Shown piece by piece: positions 58,422 to 64,000 of a stretch of DNA of 64,000 nt. Source of the stretch: Malurus cyaneus samueli (Eukaryota > Chordata > Aves > Passeriformes > Maluridae); assembly GCA_009741485.1 (NCBI GenBank), contig VKON01003655.1:391099-455098 (forward strand). The letters are read 5' to 3'. Each line of letters begins with the position of its first letter. The first letter of the stretch is position 1. The notes below the pieces were generated by a model, which saw only the letters and a program-made list of their open reading frames with translations, did not search any database and was not told the origin of the DNA. The position numbers and the translations under genes are program-made.

Positions 58422-61400
58422 CTAAAAAAAAAAAACACCAAGGAAATGAGCACAGTATCAATATTTCATTATAAGGTGAGATCCCTGTATCCATCTGGGG
58501 AAAGTATTAAATACACAAATCTCAATCCCCAGTTATGGCCCTATTCAAGGTCTCTCTTCGTCTCAAAACTGTACAAAACATTTGTGGTGTAACTCAATGG
58601 GAAGAAATGTCTGTACAGCTCCAAGGTACCACGAGGATTTAGGTTAAAATGGTAGGAAGGTGCCCTGGGACAGAACCACAGTGCCTGGATTTGTAACTTA
58701 CGTTCAGTGGCTACGAGTTGGTAGAGAGGCAGCCCTGTGCAGAGCTTTTCAATGTGTTTGCCATAGATAATCCAGTCTTTCAAATGCCCCATCCTGGAAG
58801 TGCCAGCTTGGAACTGAGTCCACACATTATCCGGAGAGTATACATCCCTCATGGTCTGAAAAGAAAAGGTTAGACACTACTAAAAATGTAGCTTTAGCTT
58901 CAGTCTACTGGGACACCCTTAGAGAAGATTCCCACACCTAAAATCACCTTCCTTTGCCTCACAAAAAACACTAGCTAAAGAGGCCTCATGGTTAAAAAAA
59001 AAAAAATCAATCTATTCAGTTACTAGTAACTATTCTAGTAAAATTCACTAGATATTAATTATACCAACACAGCAAACCTGAGCTATATTGCTGCCATGAT
59101 AAGTTATGTTAATTGGCAGCAAGTTTTGCTGTAAATGTGCTACTGGACTGGCACAAAATGGGCCAGAGCTCCAGTTCACCTCCAGGCAATACTTCCAGTC
59201 TCTTTCTGAAACCTCAGCCTCAATAGAGAAGTCAAAATGTGGTCAAAATGAATTGATCACTATATTCTGTTCAGAACAGTGAGGGAAAATTTAACTGAAC
59301 TCATATTGTGATCACCTCACAACAGTCAAATTACATCAGTTCCAAGGACAGGGGATTACACAGTTTGAGCCACCTCAACAACCCCTTGTAAAACTGCACA
59401 GGGGCCATGATGGTTCATTGTCTTAGAGGAATGTTGTGCATGATATTGTCTTGAAGCTGTATCTTGTCAGAACAGCTCTGTCATTGTTAAGGCAGCACAA
59501 GTAATTCCTGAGTGTTTTAGGGGCAGAGTGGAGGGTCCCCCTCACACCATACTGCTTCTATCCAGCCTTCCTTGCCAGCAGCAAAGGGTTCCCCACAGTC
59601 ACCTGTCTCTCAAAAGCCAGACGTCCAATCTCTTCCAGCTCTGGGATGTATTCCTTCTTTATTTTCATGATAAAGCAGGCATTTCGTGAAAATAACTTGG
59701 TTGCAATATACCCCTGTGATGGAAAGAGTTAAGGTAAATAATTAGAAATGGCTCACATTGACATTAATTGATGCTCTCCACTCTTTGGGGCAATCTAGAA
59801 GAAACATGAAGTGTCTGCAGAGGCTACTGCTGGGGAATGACTGCATTTCCATTGTATTTTCCATTTCCATTTCTTTGGGGAATGGAATCAGCCAGTCTTG
59901 GTGCCTGTCCCTAAGACTGTAAGAATCATTTCTGACAGACTTCTGCTGTCCATGAGTGCTGGCAGCCCATCCTCACCTCCAGCCCTATGGAGGTTCAGTG
60001 ACCTTCTTCTCATTTCCAGAAACTGCCACCACAGGTTTCACTACAAGTCTTTTAAACTGATCTATTGTATGGGTCAAAAAAGGAGATGGCCAAGGAAGAG
60101 GAAAGGTGATGGGAGTCTTCAACGAAACAGTGTTCTGAGACAAGATGTGGTGAAAACACACTAAAATAATTTATGATTCTAAAAACTTCCTCAGGGATTA
60201 ATTTGAGGCAGATTCTTTGATTTACTCACACGTGAGTAGTCAAAAATGGTATCAGAGGAGTACACGCCAGAGCGGACATGGACATCGACGATGCTCTCCT
60301 CATTGTGGATGGTCATTGTCCCAGTGACATAGTTGCTGACAGGATCTCGCAGGACAAAGGACTTTGGTGAAAAGCACAAAATCATTGTTCATCATCTGGC
60401 TTCCATCTTTGGCAAGTGCAACAACCCCCAATGCTTTCTGCTCTACATAAACACAAAATCCCTTAAGAACCCTTGAGCAGTCTCTTGCAGAGGCTCTTGA
60501 GGTGGGGATCAGTTATGAAACAGGCCCTCTTGCAGGCTGAGGAAAAACTGCAAGGGGCATCCCAATCATTCTGGCAGCAGCAGGGACTGGCAGAAGACTG
60601 CACCAGTCTCCAAGTGTTCAGCTGAGCTAAGGGCATATCTGTTCCCCCTGACTTCTTATTACCTTTCACCTGCACAGAACCATCTCTTCGGCTTCATTGT
60701 CACCTCTAGCAGAAGCTCTTTTGTTCTATCCTTGGAAATAAGCACCTTATTAGTTTTAGGTTTTTTTCAGTGGTTTTCTTCCTGTTCTATTCTTCCCGTG
60801 CAGGGATCAAACACATTTTAAATGCTCATGTGAAGGACAAAGCTCATCACTCTACTTACATTCAATGCAGAAGTCTGAGCCCAAAAGGTTCCCAGGCAAA
60901 TAAGGACTACAGCCTATGAAAAAAAGAAATCAGAATTCTCACTCAGCAGAAACACCAGGCAGTGCCATAAAAAACCCAGTCCATGAACTGAAGGAAGAAG
61001 CTATAGCATTAGTTTGAAAAGTTACCCACTTAGCATGTATATTAATTGAAAACAACTACAATTCCTCACAGCATTGTAAAGTTTTTGCTGTCCAGCTCTC
61101 TTTTGCCTGTAACTGGAAAAGCAGAATAACTTAACCATTACACTTCTGCAGTTTTCAGAAGTCCCTCCTTGATGCCATGTTACTTCTTGATTTGCCTCTA
61201 CAACTGCAATTATTAAATCGTAACTAAATCCCCCTTCTGAATTGTAACCAATTCCGCATTCTTTGCTCGAACGAGGCTTCCACTGACTTTGCTGACCCCA
61301 GAAAAGGAAGTTTCCCTCTGAACCACCCAAAGAAGTGACACACAGATCATATTATTGTACCACTGTATTGTACCACTTACTTGAGCATCTTCTTCTCTAT

Positions 61401-61476
61401 TCCTTTGTTTTTAAAAATGAAGAACTTACAGCATTAAAAGTTCAACAGAAATGGAGATACTTACAAATCTCTTCAT
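58330..61476 (-). CDS. GKN2: GKN2-like gastrokine, BRICHOS-domain secreted protein (spliced, 6 exons)
   Basis: Reverse-strand join of 61465-61476, 60860-60913, 60230-60361, 59603-59713, 58702-58855 and 58330-58421: 184 residues, the same as human GKN2. A signal peptide (MKRFAVVLICLGTFWAQTSA) is followed by a BRICHOS domain with the conserved Asp63 in TIFDY and the cysteine pair C79 and C142 (KLCTGLPLYQ). A short tail carries C162 and C176 (GCANAGIPSILGLKIC), matching the human GGCAKAGLLGILGISIC. Known role: secreted by gastric surface mucous cells, where gastrokines act in mucosal protection. All introns are GT-AG and phases agree throughout. TIFDY and the C-terminal tail favour GKN2 over GKN1, as does its place next to BMP10. 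The human cysteine used to bind TFF1 is Tyr56 here. Confidence 0.93.
58702..58855 (-). CDS. GKN2: GKN2 coding exon 5
   Basis: Acceptor CTTTTCAG, donor GTAAGT. Encodes TMRDVYSPDNVWTQF through HIEKLCTGLPLYQLVATE. HIEKLC and the PLY motif are the late BRICHOS signature seen in human GKN2 (SPIEKLCKHIPLY). Confidence 0.95.
59603..59713 (-). CDS. GKN2: GKN2 coding exon 4
   Basis: Acceptor CATCACAG, donor GTGACT. Encodes 37 residues in phase 0, GYIATKLFSRNACFIMKIKK to RLAFERQ, matching human GYIASRVLSRRACFILKMD. It carries the first BRICHOS cysteine, C79. Confidence 0.95.
60230..60361 (-). CDS. GKN2: GKN2 coding exon 3
   Basis: Acceptor ACCAAAG (weak pyrimidine tract), donor GTGAGT. Encodes 44 residues from SFVLRDPVSNY to SSDTIFDYSR, the start of the BRICHOS domain including Asp63. 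Confidence 0.94.
60860..60913 (-). CDS. GKN2: GKN2 coding exon 2 (signal peptide core)
   Basis: Acceptor TTTTTTCATAG, donor GTAAGT. Encodes 18 residues in phase 0, AVVLICLGTFWAQTSALN, the hydrophobic core and likely cleavage region of the signal peptide. Confidence 0.88.
61465..61476 (-). CDS. GKN2: GKN2 coding exon 1 (start codon)
   Basis: Only four codons, MKRF, then donor GTAAGT. The ATG (61474-61476) follows an A-rich leader. Supported by the phase match to exon 2, by basic residues before a hydrophobic core, and by the TATA box at the right distance upstream. Confidence 0.87.
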
Positions 61477-61544
61477 TTTTCTTTCAGATGGGAGCAAGAG
61501 GCTGCAGAAGGTAAGAACACAAGAAAATCCCAGAGTCCTTCAAC

Positions 61545-61552
61545 TTTTATAT
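61545..61552 (-). promoter_or_regulatory. GKN2: GKN2 TATA box
   Basis: ATATAAAA on the reverse strand, 69 bases upstream of the GKN2 start codon. It predicts transcription start near 61517 and a 5' UTR of about 40 bases, as expected for a highly expressed tissue-specific secretory gene. Confidence 0.8.
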
Positions 61553-64000
61553 CTTGCTGGAGGTGTGGGAAACACTTGACAGAACTTTCCTTCATGACTT
61601 GAACAAGTCCATATCTACATGTCGTAAGCCTCCTATCTGAATTTTGGGTTGGCACAGATAACCTGACCCTGATATATTTAAAGCACTCAGTAAGTCTCAG
61701 TAAATCAATCACTACAAATGGCTATTATTCACTGGTTTAAACTTCAGTCTTGCTAGTTCAAATTTTTTAAATATTTAACAGGATATTATCCAGAATTAAA
61801 TGACATTGGGAATAACTCTGCTATTCATTCATAGAAATTGCATTTTGTCTTCTGAAATACAATCAGTAACAGCCTGACTGATAGTCTGCAGAGAAATACT
61901 GGAAAGAAACACCTGTGTCATGGTGGCCTCCATGCCAGCCAACAAACAGACCAATTCTCCAGCCATTTCTTTCATAGAATATATTGGATGGGCCTTGAGC
62001 AATCTGGTAGTGAATGGCATCCCTGCCCATGGCAGGGGATTGGAACTGGATGATCTTTAAGGTCCCTTCCAACCCAAACCATTGTGGGATTCCCTGATTG
62101 TATTCTATGTACAGGGACTCTTAACAAGAAGTGCTGTTCATTTTTGATTAGTTATCGTGATGAACAGAGCATGTGCATTGAAATTTATGACAGGATTGGG
62201 AACAACAGCTGTGCTTCACTAGACAACCTGGGGAATTTGTGGCCTCCTCAGTAGAGAGAGGTTCTGTGGTACTCACAAGGTCACAGACAAAAGAAGCAGA
62301 ATGGGGATTCCCCCTTTGAAGCTGCCACTGATTTCTGCATTTTATGAAAATGCCACTGACCACAATATTGCCATGAGAATGTTCTCCAGTGTTCTCTGGT
62401 GACTTTGACCTTGCCTGGACTCCTCCTCATCCGTTGTTCTGCACCAGCCAGCGCTGGGAACTGGATGAATCATACTCTGCTTTCTATTAGAAGGTCATAA
62501 TCAAAGCTGGTTGCCTCCTAATAAAACAAGAACTCAAATTAACAGCAAACACATTCTATAATTTCTCTTATCGGAAAAAAGGTGAAGGAGATATTGTACA
62601 GAAATCTCTCTCAACAAACAGGCCTCAATGGAAAAAAAAAAAAGGAAATTGCACACATTTTCTCTATGCCACCTAAGTCCACATGAGAAAAGGTTATCTC
62701 AAGTGTAACAATGCTGTGCTGCTAAGCAATATATCAGAAAACACATAAACAGATATTACATTCTGATAAACCCGGCTAGACTAATTAGGTCGATGCTGCA
62801 CTCAAAGCCAGCTCTGTCCCTTCTTCTCAAAAGAATCTTTGTTTTCAAGATGACAGGTATGTCAAAAATACTCAGGGTAGATTTTGACAGTCAAGTACGT
62901 ATTCTACAGCAGGAGTATAATAGGGTTCAGGTACCACAAGCTAAAAAAAAAAAAAAAAAAAAAAAAGCTTTAATAAGTGCTAAATGCATTAAGGGGAAAG
63001 TTTAATTTAACTTTTCTTCAGTTATTATGCCTTCATATACTCATTTCCTTTAGAAAACATTAAAGAAGCAGCAGCTTCTGCTTTCCTCAGCATTGCTGTT
63101 CTTAGGCACAGATAAGGGCAGAGCAGCAGGGGAGATCAACAGCTGTTTACTGAAGGAGAACTGCAACAGCCACAATCTCACAATTTGTACCTTGCATTGC
63201 ACTGAATGAACTCAGATCATTCTTCAATTAAAGGTTAATTTCTGAAAAGCATTTGACTAATTAACATAATTGCAAGAGAACACAGCCTGAGTTGGTTGTC
63301 GCAGGCAAAGCCTTAGATAGACTTCCAAGCTTTGCTTTTTGGAGACTTTCCCCACAGTTCATCACACATCTCCCAGGAACACAGCTGAAATCAGCACACA
63401 TGTGATCGAACCCAAGCACCAGAGCCCTGGAAGCACCCTTCCATAAGAAGTAGCTGAGGGAAGGAGATGCCTATGAAGGGCTGAAACCCTTCTAACTTCA
63501 TTTTGGCCAGTCCTCAGGCAGAGCAAGGTTTGGCTTATGAAGTCATGACAGAACCTCTTGGTCAACCTTGCTACCTCTACTTTATGGTCCCTTTCTCAAA
63601 TCAGCCCATAGTCCATATTCAGGTTCTCCTCTTCTGAAGAGGCTCAGTGAAGACACAGGGCCATGTCTGAGGACCAGAAAGCAGATCCTGAATAAGCTTG
63701 GAAAAGAAGGTCAGCAAAAGAACTCAGGGATTCCCATGGTTTAGAACCAACCTCATGATCTCCAGGGCCTCACTTAACATTTTTAACATATGACGCCACA
63801 TTCCCAAAGTCACCTTGTGCTTTCCATATTTTTGCTCTCTCAAACATTTTGAAGATTTTTTTCTCAACTGTTACACTTGAATGCAGGTTGGTTGTATCAG
63901 GGAAGCCAGCAGAAAACGGAATGTGGGAAATGGGCAGAATAATTATTAGGGTGTTACAGCACAGCAATGTTTATTTTCACACAAAACTAAAATTCTCTGG
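61553..64000. other. Region upstream of GKN2
   Basis: No coding exon supported. It contains a CR1 tail at 61984-62101, a 24-base A run at 62943-62966 and otherwise unremarkable AT-rich sequence. In human, GKN1 lies on this side and is read the other way, but I find no exon of it before the window ends. Confidence 0.6.
61984..62101 (+). mobile_element. CR1 LINE 3' end, forward
   Basis: TTGGATGGGCCTTGAGCAAT, CCTGCCCATGGCAGGGGATT, GGAACTGGATGATCTTTAAG, GTCCCTTCCAACCCAAACC, then a degenerate terminus. It sits about 430 bases upstream of the GKN2 TATA box, in the opposite orientation. Confidence 0.88.

Noticed and set aside
62943..62966. 24-base A run as a possible retrocopy tail
   Set aside because: No gene-like sequence or target-site duplication is seen around it, so a simple homopolymer is the safer reading.

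Overview
This is vertebrate nuclear DNA, almost certainly from a bird and probably a songbird. The genes are split by GT-AG introns. The interspersed repeats are mostly 3' ends of CR1 LINEs, the dominant avian LINE. One element joins a tRNA-Ile-like head to a CR1-like tail, the architecture of the SINE described from zebra finch (tguSINE1). No prokaryotic features are present. Three protein-coding genes can be rebuilt completely, exon by exon, and their order and orientation (ARHGAP25 forward, BMP10 reverse, GKN2 reverse) match human 2p13.3.

Layout: 1-2255 looks like the 3' UTR end of an unidentified forward-strand gene, with a poly(A) signal at 2230. 2256-5681 is spacer with two CR1 tails and then the presumed ARHGAP25 promoter and 5' UTR. 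5682-24076 is ARHGAP25: 11 coding exons, 652 codons, with PH domain, RhoGAP domain and C-terminal coiled coil. Its introns hold CR1 fragments, a probable solo LTR, a 600-bp C/T-rich minisatellite ending exactly at the exon 2 splice acceptor, and a second, 20-bp minisatellite. 24077-38430 holds the ARHGAP25 3' UTR and intergenic DNA, including a decayed C2H2 zinc-finger fragment near 28.1 kb and several microsatellites. 38433-43730 is BMP10 on the reverse strand: two coding exons, 425 codons, TATA-like promoter and poly(A) signal. 43731-58158 is intergenic and carries the tRNA-Ile/CR1 SINE (just inside the BMP10 intron side at 42.5 kb lies its only copy), CR1 tails and low-complexity tracts. 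58159-61552 is a complete six-exon gastrokine, best matched to GKN2 (184 codons), with a TATA box. 61553-64000 has one CR1 tail and no gene that I can support.

The three genes do not form a pathway; they are neighbours held together by old synteny. ARHGAP25 is a leukocyte Rac GTPase-activating protein, BMP10 a secreted cardiac/endothelial TGF-beta ligand, and GKN2 a secreted gastric BRICHOS protein. The most interesting points are the repeated splice-acceptor units upstream of ARHGAP25 exon 2, and the absence in the bird GKN2 of the cysteine that links human GKN2 to TFF1. I found no evidence for an entirely new biological system.
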